64,000 nt of DNA from JABMQB01 sp963677475 (GTDB taxonomy: Bacteria > Bacteroidota > Bacteroidia > Bacteroidales > Prolixibacteraceae), in contig CAXXQD010000021.1 in the NCBI GenBank assembly GCA_963677475.2, positions 558,001-622,000 of the forward strand. The letters run 5' to 3'. Each line of letters starts with the position of its first letter. Position 1 is the first letter of the stretch. Positions 18,980 to 26,784 of the stretch are shown here, in pieces. The translations under genes were made by a program, and so were the position numbers. Under the pieces are notes generated by a model. It saw nothing but the letters and a program-made list of their open reading frames with translations. It had not been told where the DNA came from and did no database searches.

Positions 18980-20101
18980 CTATTTAAAATTAATGTGGGT
19001 TCCGTCCACAATTTGTGTAAACCCATCAGTGATCACCTGCATGTCGGCAGTTAAACCTTCCAACACCTCTGTCATATTGTTATCTGAAACACCTGGTGTA
19101 ACGTAAACTTTTTTGGCTTTGTTTTCACCATTCGATGAGTCAACAATGTACGTATAATCGCCCCTGAAATCTTCTTTGATAATTAAAGAAGGTACTACAA
19201 TTGCTTCTTTAGAAATGTAGTCCCTGATTTTAATAATCGACATTAAATTTGGTTTGATCATCTGATTAGAGTTGTCTAAGTTTAACCTGACCCTGAACGT
19301 TCTGTTGTTCGGGTCGATGGTGTTTCCAATTCGGTAAATTGGAGTCTTTATTTCCTTCGCAAGTGCAGGGAATTCAACAGTAACTTTATCGCCTTTTTTA
19401 ATTTTTGTCAAATAAGTTTCAGCAACATCGGCATAAATTTTCACCTTGCTCATGTTAAGTACTTTTGCAAACGGAACCTGTGGGCTACCAATTTGTCCTT
19501 TCTTCTGATAGACAATATCAATAACACCATTAATAGGCGATTTAATAACAGCCATTTCAATTTGTGCCTTCATGGCTTCCACTCTTTTCTCAATGGCTTC
19601 TTTGCTTGTTTTTGCCTGAAGGAATTCGATTTCTGAGCCAATGTTTTGTTCCCAAAGGTTCTTTTGTCGCTCGAAGGTTGTATTGGCCAATTCCTGTTGA
19701 ATCAGGATTTCGTCCAATGAACGTTGCAAAGCGCTTGTATTTAGTTTTCCAAGAACATCGCCTTTGTTTACGTTCATTCCTTCAGTTACGAGTACTTCTT
19801 CAATAATTCCTGCAGATTCAGGACTAACATTCACATCCAATTCGGCTTCAACATTTCCGGTTACTTCGAAAAAATGTTCGAACAATTGATTTTCAAGTTT
19901 GGTAACGTTTACGTTTACAACTTCTTTTTCTTCATTGGCTGCAAGTTCGGTTTCCAGCGCATTTATTTTTTGTTTTAATTCATTGTACTCTTTTTTGTAC
20001 GCTTGCAGTTGCTGCTCTTTGGTAAGTTCATCGCCGGCAGGCTTGTTTGAGCAGGATGCCAGGAAAAGTACCACTATAATTAGTATTAAATTCTGTTTCA
20101 T
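18980..20101 (-). CDS. RND efflux periplasmic adaptor (membrane fusion) lipoprotein
   Basis: The 373-residue adaptor has a lipoprotein signal with lipobox LASC (Cys17) and a coiled coil around residues 25-62. Next come a biotinyl-lipoyl-like half motif (SPESAGIIEEVLVTEGMNV), an alpha-hairpin (about 115-160), the second lipoyl half (IKSPINGVIDIV) and the beta-barrel and membrane-proximal domains (VEFPALAKEIKTPIYRIGN). It bridges the RND pump and the outer-membrane channel. It lies 25 bases after the tolC-like gene and 27 before the RND gene. Confidence 0.93.
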   Translation of the reverse strand: MKQNLILIIVVLFLASCSNKPAGDELTKEQQLQAYKKEYNELKQKINALETELAANEEKEVVNVNVTKLENQLFEHFFEVTGNVEAELDVNVSPESAGIIEEVLVTEGMNVNKGDVLGKLNTSALQRSLDEILIQQELANTTFERQKNLWEQNIGSEIEFLQAKTSKEAIEKRVEAMKAQIEMAVIKSPINGVIDIVYQKKGQIGSPQVPFAKVLNMSKVKIYADVAETYLTKIKKGDKVTVEFPALAKEIKTPIYRIGNTIDPNNRTFRVRLNLDNSNQMIKPNLMSIIKIRDYISKEAIVVPSLIIKEDFRGDYTYIVDSSNGENKAKKVYVTPGVSDNNMTEVLEGLTADMQVITDGFTQIVDGTHINFK

Positions 20102-20126
20102 TTTATTTTGTTTTTAGTTTTTCAAA

Positions 20127-21476
20127 TTAAAGTTTCCCCAGTGCCTTTTTTAATGTGAGGTCGTATTGTAATAAGGCAAGTACCGACCCGATAAAAGCAC
20201 CGTGTGCTTGTATGTATTGGGTTTCTATTTGCGATAGTTCGGTGCTGCTTGATATCCCGTTGTTAAATTTTATTTTTGTTTTGTTAAGGATTTTTTCTGA
20301 CAAATCTTTATTTTCCTTATCGTTTGAATATTTTTCAAGGGCCGATTCCATGTTTGCCAATGCGGTTAAGTAATCTTTTTGGAGTGTTTGCGAAGCCAGC
20401 ATCCTGTCGTTTGCGGCTTTGTCAAGGTCGATTCTGGCTTGCTGGACTTTAGCTGATTTTTGTCCGGAATTAAAAATCGGGACTGAAACCTGTAAGCCAA
20501 CCAAAGAAGATTTAAACCAAGGCACCGATGATTTAAACAAGTTCCCTTCATTCCCATAAGCTGTTTTCGACCAGTTATAAAATGCACTTACACGTGGAAG
20601 ATAGCTTGATTTTTCCAGATCCAGAAGCTTTTGAGAAGCCAGAAAGTTTGACTCAGAAAGCTTATAATCAATGTGGTTGTTCATATTAAAAGCAATAGCT
20701 CCGTCTTTTTGGAGCAAAGGCAATACAAATCCTGACAATTCGTCCTTCAATGAGATTTCATTTTCCATACTGTAGCCCATTGCATATTTTAATACAACTT
20801 TCGCAATCTTAATTTCGCGGTCGGCTTTTAAAACTTCATTTTCCGCATTTTTTACCATCAATTGCATTTGGTCCACATCCTGCTCTTCACGGAAACCATT
20901 TTCAAAATAGGCTTTGGTATCCTGGAATAATTTTATGGTGTTTTCCAGGTTTTCTTCCATTACTTTTTTGTTTTCTTCCCCGATCAAAACCATATAATAA
21001 GCTTGTGCAACTCCTTCACGAATGTCAATTTCTGTTTTCTCGTGTGCCTGTTTTGCAAGGTTTAAATACAATTTTGAGGAACCTACTCCAACAATATATG
21101 AACCATCAAACAAAAGCTGGTTAACAGTAAATCCATAATCTGAACTATAATCTTGTCCAAATTTTACAGGGATATATGTTCCGGCTTCTTCTCCAAAAAA
21201 TTCACCTGGAATTAACGAAACCGGTAAGTTCAGGAATTTGTTGTAGTTAGCAGTTCCAGAAATCTGTGGCAGTCCGATAGAGATCGTCTCCCAGACTTTT
21301 TTTTGTGCTTTGGTAATGTCCATGTTTGTATTTTTGAGGATGTAGGAATTTTTCATTGCAAATTCCTGCGCCTCATCCAAACTAAAAGCACTTTCTTCGT
21401 TTTGCGACCATGTAATGGCTGGCAAGACCAACATGCTTAGCAGAAGAATGATAATTGTTTTAGTTGTTTTCTTCAT
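20127..21476 (-). CDS. TolC-family outer membrane efflux protein
   Basis: This 449-residue outer-membrane factor has a signal peptide (about 1-24, ending ITWSQ) and two repeats of the TolC/OEP fold, with long heptad-rich helices (for example EKYSNDKENKDLSEKILNKT). N-terminal FSLDEAQEFAMKNS and C-terminal ELSQIETQYIQAHGAFIGSV are typical. It would form the trimeric exit duct for the adaptor/RND pair encoded downstream. It begins one base after the stop of tetR, so it is expressed with the repressor. Confidence 0.93.
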   Translation of the reverse strand: MKKTTKTIIILLLSMLVLPAITWSQNEESAFSLDEAQEFAMKNSYILKNTNMDITKAQKKVWETISIGLPQISGTANYNKFLNLPVSLIPGEFFGEEAGTYIPVKFGQDYSSDYGFTVNQLLFDGSYIVGVGSSKLYLNLAKQAHEKTEIDIREGVAQAYYMVLIGEENKKVMEENLENTIKLFQDTKAYFENGFREEQDVDQMQLMVKNAENEVLKADREIKIAKVVLKYAMGYSMENEISLKDELSGFVLPLLQKDGAIAFNMNNHIDYKLSESNFLASQKLLDLEKSSYLPRVSAFYNWSKTAYGNEGNLFKSSVPWFKSSLVGLQVSVPIFNSGQKSAKVQQARIDLDKAANDRMLASQTLQKDYLTALANMESALEKYSNDKENKDLSEKILNKTKIKFNNGISSSTELSQIETQYIQAHGAFIGSVLALLQYDLTLKKALGKL

Positions 21477-21477
21477 A

Positions 21478-22086
21478 TTAATTCTTGTTTATTTGTTTGT
21501 GGAAATATTTTAATCCTTTTTCGGTACAAATCGCCCTTAGATGGTATTCAATTCCTTTTTCGAATACATTAAACGACATGATTTCATTTTCATTAAAAAT
21601 CCCGGAGTCGGGGTTCATCGTACACAAAACCCTGCCGACCTGAAGTTTTGCAACAAACTCGGCATCCACATCTTTTCGGTACAAGCCCTCCGAAATCCCT
21701 TGTTTTATATTGTCAATTGTGTTTTCAAAAATATCGTCGTGTTTATGGCGGCAAACTTTTTTATATTGCTTCGGGTAATACTTTTTCAATTCAAACTCAA
21801 GGTTATTGTTGTATTGTTTCATTATCCGCCCAATTTCATTTTTCATTGCGAGCAAAGCATCAATAGCATTATCGCTTTCCTTTTTTGCCTTTTCGTAGTG
21901 ATTTTGGTAAATCAGGTTGTCTATTGTTTGGTTAACCAGGTCTTCTTTATCCTTAAAATATTGGTAAAGGGTTTTTTTTGAAATGCCAACTTCTCGTGAT
22001 ACATCCTCCATGGTTACACTTCGGATACCATATTTAAGATACAACTCAGCGGTTTTTTCAAGTATATGCTTTTTCTTTTTTTCCAT
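21478..22086 (-). CDS. TetR/AcrR family transcriptional regulator
   Basis: This 202-residue regulator has an N-terminal TetR helix-turn-helix (IRSVTMEDVSREVGISKKT, then LYQYFKDKEDLV) and a variable helical ligand domain. It heads the tetR-tolC-adaptor-RND operon with one base before tolC, an arrangement typical of an autoregulated efflux repressor. Just upstream of its start, TATTTTTG on the minus strand (22101-22094) matches the -7 consensus, but it would leave almost no leader. Confidence 0.92.
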   Translation of the reverse strand: MEKKKKHILEKTAELYLKYGIRSVTMEDVSREVGISKKTLYQYFKDKEDLVNQTIDNLIYQNHYEKAKKESDNAIDALLAMKNEIGRIMKQYNNNLEFELKKYYPKQYKKVCRHKHDDIFENTIDNIKQGISEGLYRKDVDAEFVAKLQVGRVLCTMNPDSGIFNENEIMSFNVFEKGIEYHLRAICTEKGLKYFHKQINKN

Positions 22087-22292
22087 AGATTTGCAAAAAT
22101 AGAAATAAATATACGCGATAAACTAATGGAATGTTAAAAGTTTCCTAAGTTTTTGTAATGGCACATTGATTCCTAAAGTTTTTTAAGCAGACCAAAACTA
22201 CAGGATGAATGATTTATCTATATGTTGTTTTCGGCAAACAGGTTATTTTTGGGGTTAAATAATCGATTATTCAAGTAAACGGTAAAATGAAT

Positions 22293-22967
22293 CTATTGGA
22301 ACAATTTTAATACGAAAGTTTCAGCTAACTGAATATCTTCAGGATAGGTAATTTTCATGTTTTGCCGGTTCCCTTCAACAAGGTATATTTTCTCACCATT
22401 TGCTTCAAGCACCGAAGCATCATCGGTAAAAAAAGAATCTTCTTTTTGCTGATATGCTTTACGTATTTTGTCAATTTGAAAAGTCTGAGGTGTTTGTACC
22501 AACTTATATGAATCCCTGTTTACAGCTCTACTATTTCCATCTTCAAGTTTACGTAACGACTCTGAGACCTGGATAACCGGAATAGCATTTCCATTTTCAA
22601 GGGCACAGTTATAGCAATTGTTTAGTGTATCCACGGAAACAAATGGGCGTACCCCGTCGTGGATAAATACAATCCCATTTTGTGGGGTATGGTCCAGGCC
22701 ATTTTTTACCGATTGAAAACGTGTTTTTCCGCCTGTGGCAATTGCATGGATGATAGTAAAACCTGATCTCTCACAAAGTTCTTTCCAAAGTTCCATTTGA
22801 TTTTTGGGAAGTACTAAAATAATATCAATTTTTGGGTCGTATTTATAAAAAGCTTCTATGGTTAACATTAATATTGGTTTTCCCGCAATTTCAACAAACT
22901 GCTTTGGGATTGTTTTCCCCATTCTGGTTCCTGAGCCCCCGGCCACAATTAAGGCAACTTTTTTCAT
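22293..22967 (-). CDS. ispD: 2-C-methyl-D-erythritol 4-phosphate cytidylyltransferase
   Basis: The 224-residue protein is IspD, which joins CTP and MEP to form CDP-ME in the non-mevalonate isoprenoid pathway. Diagnostic motifs are VAGGSGTRMG followed by IPKQF (CTP binding), HDGVRPFVS, QTPQTFQ, TDDASVLEANG and the C-terminal KITYPEDIQLAE. Length is normal. It is transcribed alone, divergent from the DUF2461 gene. No other MEP-pathway gene is in the window. Confidence 0.95.
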   Translation of the reverse strand: MKKVALIVAGGSGTRMGKTIPKQFVEIAGKPILMLTIEAFYKYDPKIDIILVLPKNQMELWKELCERSGFTIIHAIATGGKTRFQSVKNGLDHTPQNGIVFIHDGVRPFVSVDTLNNCYNCALENGNAIPVIQVSESLRKLEDGNSRAVNRDSYKLVQTPQTFQIDKIRKAYQQKEDSFFTDDASVLEANGEKIYLVEGNRQNMKITYPEDIQLAETFVLKLFQ

Positions 22968-23036
22968 CCGTATAATGTTCTTTAAAGTATGACTTCGTAT
23001 TTTGTGTAAAAATAAAATTAATTAAAAAAGCATGCC

Positions 23037-23693
23037 ATGCAAAACGTAATCGGATTTTTAAAAGAGCTGAAACAGAACAACAACAGGGAATGGTTTAACA
23101 AAAACCGCAAAAGATATGAAGAAAGCAAAAGTAAGATGCTTTTTATGACCGAATTGTTGAACGCTGAGTTGCATAAAATTGATCCGAATATTCCGTTAAT
23201 GGATCCAAAGGACTGCCTGTTCCGTATTTTTAGGGATGTGAGGTTTTCAAATGATAAGAGCCCTTATAAAACAAATATGGGAAGTTATATAGCTAAAGGT
23301 GGACGAAAAAGTATATATGCAGGATATTATTTTCATATTGAACCCGGGATGAGTTTCGTTGGCGGAGGGGTTTACATGCCACAGCCCGAACCTTTAAAAG
23401 CAATTAGGGCTGCTATTTATGATAACCCGGAAGATTTTATTGAAATAATTGAAAATAAAACTTTCAAAAAGTATTTTCCGCTTATGTACGATGATAAATT
23501 AAAAACTGCACCAAAAAATTTTCCAAAAGATTTTGAGCACATCGATTTGATACGATATAAATCGTATGCATTCTCATATATGATTGAAGACAAGGATGTT
23601 GTGAGTGAAAAATTTATATCAGAATCCCTGAAGGCATTCAAGGAATTGTATAAGATAAACAGGTTTTTAAACGATGCATTAGAAAAAATTTAA
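23037..23693 (+). CDS. DUF2461 family protein
   Basis: This is a 218-residue protein of the DUF2461 (TIGR02453) family. The N-terminal FLKELKQNNNREWFNKNRKR, the central DCLFRIFRDVRFSNDKSPYK and YYFHIEPGMSFVGGGVYMP are all characteristic. It has no signal peptide, so it is cytoplasmic. The function of the family is unknown. It is divergent from ispD (69 bases between starts) and followed by a good terminator at 23787. Confidence 0.9.
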   Translation: MQNVIGFLKELKQNNNREWFNKNRKRYEESKSKMLFMTELLNAELHKIDPNIPLMDPKDCLFRIFRDVRFSNDKSPYKTNMGSYIAKGGRKSIYAGYYFHIEPGMSFVGGGVYMPQPEPLKAIRAAIYDNPEDFIEIIENKTFKKYFPLMYDDKLKTAPKNFPKDFEHIDLIRYKSYAFSYMIEDKDVVSEKFISESLKAFKELYKINRFLNDALEKI

Positions 23694-23786
23694 TTTTTTT
23701 TTGAAAATGGGGGTTACCTTTTTCAATTTTTCGGAATATTACTGTAGAATACCCTTATTATTTATCTTTCCAATTCCAATGAAATT

Positions 23787-23820
23787 ACCCTGGCGTCCCA
23801 AGCCAGGGTTTATTTTTTTA
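23787..23820 (+). terminator. Rho-independent terminator after the DUF2461 gene
   Basis: Perfect stem ACCCTGGC/GCCAGGGT (23787-23794 with 23802-23809) with a 7-base loop, followed by TTTATTTTTTTA. It lies 94 bases after the stop codon. Confidence 0.85.
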
Positions 23821-23899
23821 TGCTTATAAGCGTTAATTTGTGTTGACATATATCAACTTCAAAACACAATGATGGGCAATAAAATGTGCAATAATTAAT

Positions 23900-23907
23900 T
23901 ATTTTTG
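23900..23907 (+). promoter_or_regulatory. -7 promoter element upstream of the DUF5020/permease operon
   Basis: TATTTTTG is an exact TAnnTTTG match 42 bases before the ATG at 23950. No convincing -33 TTTG is present. Confidence 0.4.
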
Positions 23908-23949
23908 CTGCATCTAAGAAATCATATCTATTTACTAAAATCGAAAAAC

Positions 23950-24639
23950 ATGAAAAAAGGGTTACTAATTCTATTCGCATTTTTGGGAATAAGTTTGAGT
24001 GTTGTATCGCAAAATATACAATTGCATTACGATATGGGCGAAGGTAGAAACTACCTTACTTCAACTGTTGAAATGTTTAAACCAGACAAATGTGGTTCAA
24101 CATTCTTTTTTGTTGATATGGATTATAGTTCGGATGAACGAAACATTACCAATGGGGTTTCTTCTGCTTATTGGGAAATTGCCCGTGCTTTTAAATGGAA
24201 CGAGAATCAAAAATTTATGCCCCGTGTTGAATATAATGGCGGTGTTTTTAAATTGGATGGCGATGATACCCCGTTTGTACCAATCGAAAACTGTTGGATG
24301 GCAGGAATTGAAAGAACCTGGGCTTCCGCTGATTTTTCAAAAATATTGACCTTACAAGCAAATTATAAATACATTAAGGATAAAGAAGATGCATCGTTTC
24401 AGTTAACAGCGGTTTGGACAATCCAAATGCTCGAAGGCAAACTTACGTTCACAGGTTTTGCTGATTTTTGGAAAGAAGAAATGTTTTGGGGAACCGATTT
24501 TCGATTTTTGTCTGAACCACAATTGTGGTACAATGCTTCAAAAAATTTAGCCCTTGGCGGGGAAGTTGAATTTAGTAATAATTTTCTTGGCGATGAATTT
24601 AATGTGATGCCAACCTTGGGTTTGAAATATACATTTTAA
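23950..24639 (+). CDS. DUF5020 family outer-membrane protein
   Basis: This 229-residue protein starts with a signal peptide (MKKGLLILFAFLGISLSVVSQ) and continues as alternating beta strands ending in the aromatic TLGLKYTF typical of outer-membrane beta-barrels. The block QLHYDMGEGRNYLTSTVEMF identifies DUF5020, a Bacteroidota family distantly like the Tsx nucleoside channel. The next gene, 12 bases downstream, encodes a purine permease, which supports a role in nucleoside or nucleobase uptake (inference). The ATG at 23950 was preferred to an upstream TTG at 23905 because the latter lies inside the -7 promoter element and adds a non-signal N-terminus. Confidence 0.85.
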   Translation: MKKGLLILFAFLGISLSVVSQNIQLHYDMGEGRNYLTSTVEMFKPDKCGSTFFFVDMDYSSDERNITNGVSSAYWEIARAFKWNENQKFMPRVEYNGGVFKLDGDDTPFVPIENCWMAGIERTWASADFSKILTLQANYKYIKDKEDASFQLTAVWTIQMLEGKLTFTGFADFWKEEMFWGTDFRFLSEPQLWYNASKNLALGGEVEFSNNFLGDEFNVMPTLGLKYTF

Positions 24640-24651
24640 AGGATAAAAATT

Positions 24652-25944
24652 ATGCTGGAAAAATTTTTCAAACTTAAAGAAAACAAAACCTCCACGAAAA
24701 CTGAAATCCTTGCCGGGATAACGACTTTTATGACCATGGCCTATATTTTGGCCGTCAACCCCGATATATTAAGTGCCACAGGCATGGATAAAAATGCTTT
24801 GTTTACTGCCACCGCATTATCAGCACTTATAGCAACACTGGTAATGGCTTTGGTTGCAAAACTGCCATTTGCTTTAGCTCCCGGAATGGGGCTTAATGCG
24901 TTCTTTGCATTTTCTGTTGTTTTAGGAATGGGTTATAGCTGGCAATTTGCACTTACAGCCGTATTTTTGGAAGGGATATTATTTCTGCTGTTAACGGCGT
25001 TCAATGTCCGGGAACTGATTGTGAATGCGATTCCGCTTTCGCTGAAGCATGCCGTATCGGTGGGTATCGGATTATTTATTGCATTTATTGGCTTACAAAA
25101 CGCCGGGGTTATAGTGAAAAACGATGCTGTATTGGTTGGTCTTGGCGATATGGGCTCACCTTCGGTTTTAATTGCTTTGGGTGGTGTTATATTAACAGGG
25201 GTGCTGCTCTCTTTAAGAGTGAAAGGTGCCCTATTAATCGGAATTTTTATTGCAACCGTTGCCGGAATCCCATTTGGAGTGACACATATCCCGGAAGGGA
25301 ATTTGGTCGCATTACCACCTTCGTTAAAACCAATATTCTGGCAGTTTGAATTTGCAAATATATTTTCATTCGATATGCTAATCGTTTTATTCACCTTCTT
25401 GTTTGTGGATATGTTTGATACTGTTGGTACTTTGGTTGGGGTATCCTCAAAAGCCGGGTTATTGACCAAAGATGGAAAGGTTCCAAAAGTGAAACAAGCC
25501 CTTTTTGCCGACTCGGTTGGAACAACTGTTGGTGCAATTTTGGGAACAAGCACAGTTACTACATACGTGGAGAGTGCATCGGGTGTTGCCGAAGGCGGAA
25601 AAACCGGGCTTACTTCCTTATCAACAGCCGGAATGTTTTTAATTGCATTATTTTTTGCACCCCTTTTTATAATGGTGCCAGGCGCTGCCACTGCCCCTGC
25701 ATTGATCTTGGTTGGGTTTTTTATGATGTCACCAATTCTAAAGATTAATTTCGATGACTTCACCGAATCTATCCCGGCATTTGTTACGATTATAATAATG
25801 CCATTAACCTACAGTATTGCCGAAGGGATCGTTTTTGGAATGTTATCTTTTGTCATTTTGAAACTGTTAACGGGCAAAGCAAAAGACGTTTCAATTGTGA
25901 TGATCATTTTAGCCATATTGTTTATTATAAAATTCTTTATCTAA
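24652..25944 (+). CDS. NCS2 family purine permease (AzgA/PbuG type)
   Basis: This 430-residue inner-membrane permease has about 12-14 hydrophobic segments. The start TEILAGITTFMTMAYILAVN, then LAPGMGLNAFFAFSVV, FVDMFDTVGTLVGVS and TVTTYVESASGVAEGGKTG are signatures of the AzgA-like branch of nucleobase:cation symporters (adenine, guanine, hypoxanthine). It is the second gene of a two-gene operon with the DUF5020 porin-like gene and is followed directly by a terminator. Confidence 0.95.
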   Translation: MLEKFFKLKENKTSTKTEILAGITTFMTMAYILAVNPDILSATGMDKNALFTATALSALIATLVMALVAKLPFALAPGMGLNAFFAFSVVLGMGYSWQFALTAVFLEGILFLLLTAFNVRELIVNAIPLSLKHAVSVGIGLFIAFIGLQNAGVIVKNDAVLVGLGDMGSPSVLIALGGVILTGVLLSLRVKGALLIGIFIATVAGIPFGVTHIPEGNLVALPPSLKPIFWQFEFANIFSFDMLIVLFTFLFVDMFDTVGTLVGVSSKAGLLTKDGKVPKVKQALFADSVGTTVGAILGTSTVTTYVESASGVAEGGKTGLTSLSTAGMFLIALFFAPLFIMVPGAATAPALILVGFFMMSPILKINFDDFTESIPAFVTIIIMPLTYSIAEGIVFGMLSFVILKLLTGKAKDVSIVMIILAILFIIKFFI

Positions 25945-25951
25945 AAATATA

Positions 25952-25986
25952 GAAGGCTCCTTTAATAGGAGCTTTCTTTTTTATTT
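25952..25986 (+). terminator. Rho-independent terminator after the purine permease
   Basis: A 10-bp stem (GAAGGCTCCT with AGGAGCTTTC, one G-U pair, 25952-25961/25967-25976) has a 5-base loop and is followed by TTTTTTATTTT. Confidence 0.85.
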
Positions 25987-26027
25987 TATTCCGCAATTTT
26001 TATATTTTTGTGGCTCAAATATTCAAA

Positions 26028-26102
26028 GGGACATTAACTCAGTTGGTTTAGAGTGCTACCTTGACAGGGTAGAAGTCACTGGTTCGAATCCAGTATGTCC
26101 CA
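26028..26102 (+). tRNA. tRNA-Val (anticodon GAC)
   Basis: A complete cloverleaf of 75 bases: acceptor GGGACAT/ATGTCCC, D arm ACTC...GAGT, anticodon stem CTACC/GGTAG with loop TTGACAG (anticodon GAC), T arm ACTGG-TTCGAAT-CCAGT, discriminator A. CCA is not encoded. TATTTTTG at 26003-26010 is a plausible -7 promoter element. A GIY-YIG gene starts 15 bases after the tRNA, and a damaged copy of the tRNA follows at 26356. Confidence 0.96.
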
Positions 26103-26116
26103 CAAAATTCCGCCCC

Positions 26117-26365
26117 ATGTATTACACGTATGTACTTTATTCAAATAATTTCGACAAGATTTATATTGGTTATAGTTCAGATGTTGATAAACGTTTAGCT
26201 GCCCATAATGATGAAAGAAATACTGGTTGGACCCAAAAGTATCAGCCATGGGAGATCATGTACATGGAGGAATTCGCCTCAAAGCAGGAGGCTATGAAAA
26301 GGGAAAAACAACTAAAGACTGCAAAGGGTAGAAAATTTATTTGGGAAAAGCGGCAGGGACATTAA
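26117..26365 (+). CDS. Small GIY-YIG endonuclease domain protein between two tRNA-Val copies
   Basis: The 82-residue product is a single GIY-YIG domain. The first strand YTYVLYS (residues 3-9) and KIYIGYS (14-20) form the GIY and YIG parts; Arg26 and His30 lie in DKRLAAHN; the catalytic Glu is probably Glu58 in SKQEAMKREKQLK. Such one-domain proteins are numerous in Bacteroidota and are usually of unknown role; related domains occur in UvrC and in homing endonucleases. The gene begins 15 bases after an intact tRNA-Val. Its last codons (GGA CAT TAA) are formed by the first bases of a second, broken tRNA-Val copy, so the C-terminal Gly-His and the stop derive from tRNA sequence. It is probably co-transcribed with the tRNA. 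DNA-cleavage activity and mobility are inferences. Confidence 0.88.
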   Translation: MYYTYVLYSNNFDKIYIGYSSDVDKRLAAHNDERNTGWTQKYQPWEIMYMEEFASKQEAMKREKQLKTAKGRKFIWEKRQGH

Positions 26366-26437
26366 TTCGGTTGGTTTAGTCCGCCAGCTGGCGGATGACA
26401 GGGTAGAAGTCACTGGTTCGAATCCAGTATGTCCCAC
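26356..26437 (+). pseudogene. Disrupted second copy of tRNA-Val
   Basis: The acceptor 5' strand GGGACAT, the D-arm region (two changes from 26028) and everything from TGACAGGGTAG to TCCCACA repeat the tRNA-Val at 26028-26102. About 44 bases at the 3' end are identical. The 10 bases AGTGCTACCT, which make the 3' D stem and 5' anticodon stem, are replaced by 16 bases TCCGCCAGCTGGCGGA. The anticodon stem cannot form, so this is not a working tRNA. Confidence 0.9.
26380..26395. repeat. Perfect 16-bp palindrome inside the tRNA copy
   Basis: TCCGCCAGCTGGCGGA is fully self-complementary and GC-rich in an AT-rich setting. It replaces the 5' side of the anticodon arm in the broken tRNA copy. Palindromes of this kind recur in Bacteroidota intergenic DNA as far as I recall; I saw no second copy in this window. 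Confidence 0.85.
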
Positions 26438-26784
26438 ATTTTCTGATTAATTTCCATACTGTTTTTAAAGATATTATTTTGGAACTAGGAAACCCTGCTT
26501 TCCCGTCTATACGTTACATCCGATGGCCAAAATATCAAAGGCATAATAATTCTATCCCTAAATACTTAATTTTTGGTTTTTTGCAATATTAATGCGAATA
26601 AAAGCAAAATATGTATTGATCGAACTTTAATCAGGATTGTATGAATCGCTTAGGTATTAGGATAGATATTCACTGTTCACTTTTCATAAGTTTATTGATT
26701 AGCATTTTATAAAACCTAATTATTACACATGTTTTTGTATCTTATAACGATTTTGGAAAGGGGCGTATTGGATGAATTAATTTC
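26438..26784. other. Gene-free spacer before the hybrid kinase
   Basis: An AT-rich spacer of 347 bases between the broken tRNA and the kinase gene. I see no gene, strong hairpin or exact TAnnTTTG element; the kinase promoter should lie in its second half. Confidence 0.5.

Noticed and set aside
24933..25763. 276-codon open frame on the minus strand inside the purine permease gene
   Set aside because: Antisense shadow of a clearly recognised NCS2 permease; the translation has no family motifs.
26356..26437. Second tRNA-Val as a working tRNA
   Set aside because: The 5' side of the anticodon stem is missing and replaced by a self-complementary palindrome, so the cloverleaf cannot form.
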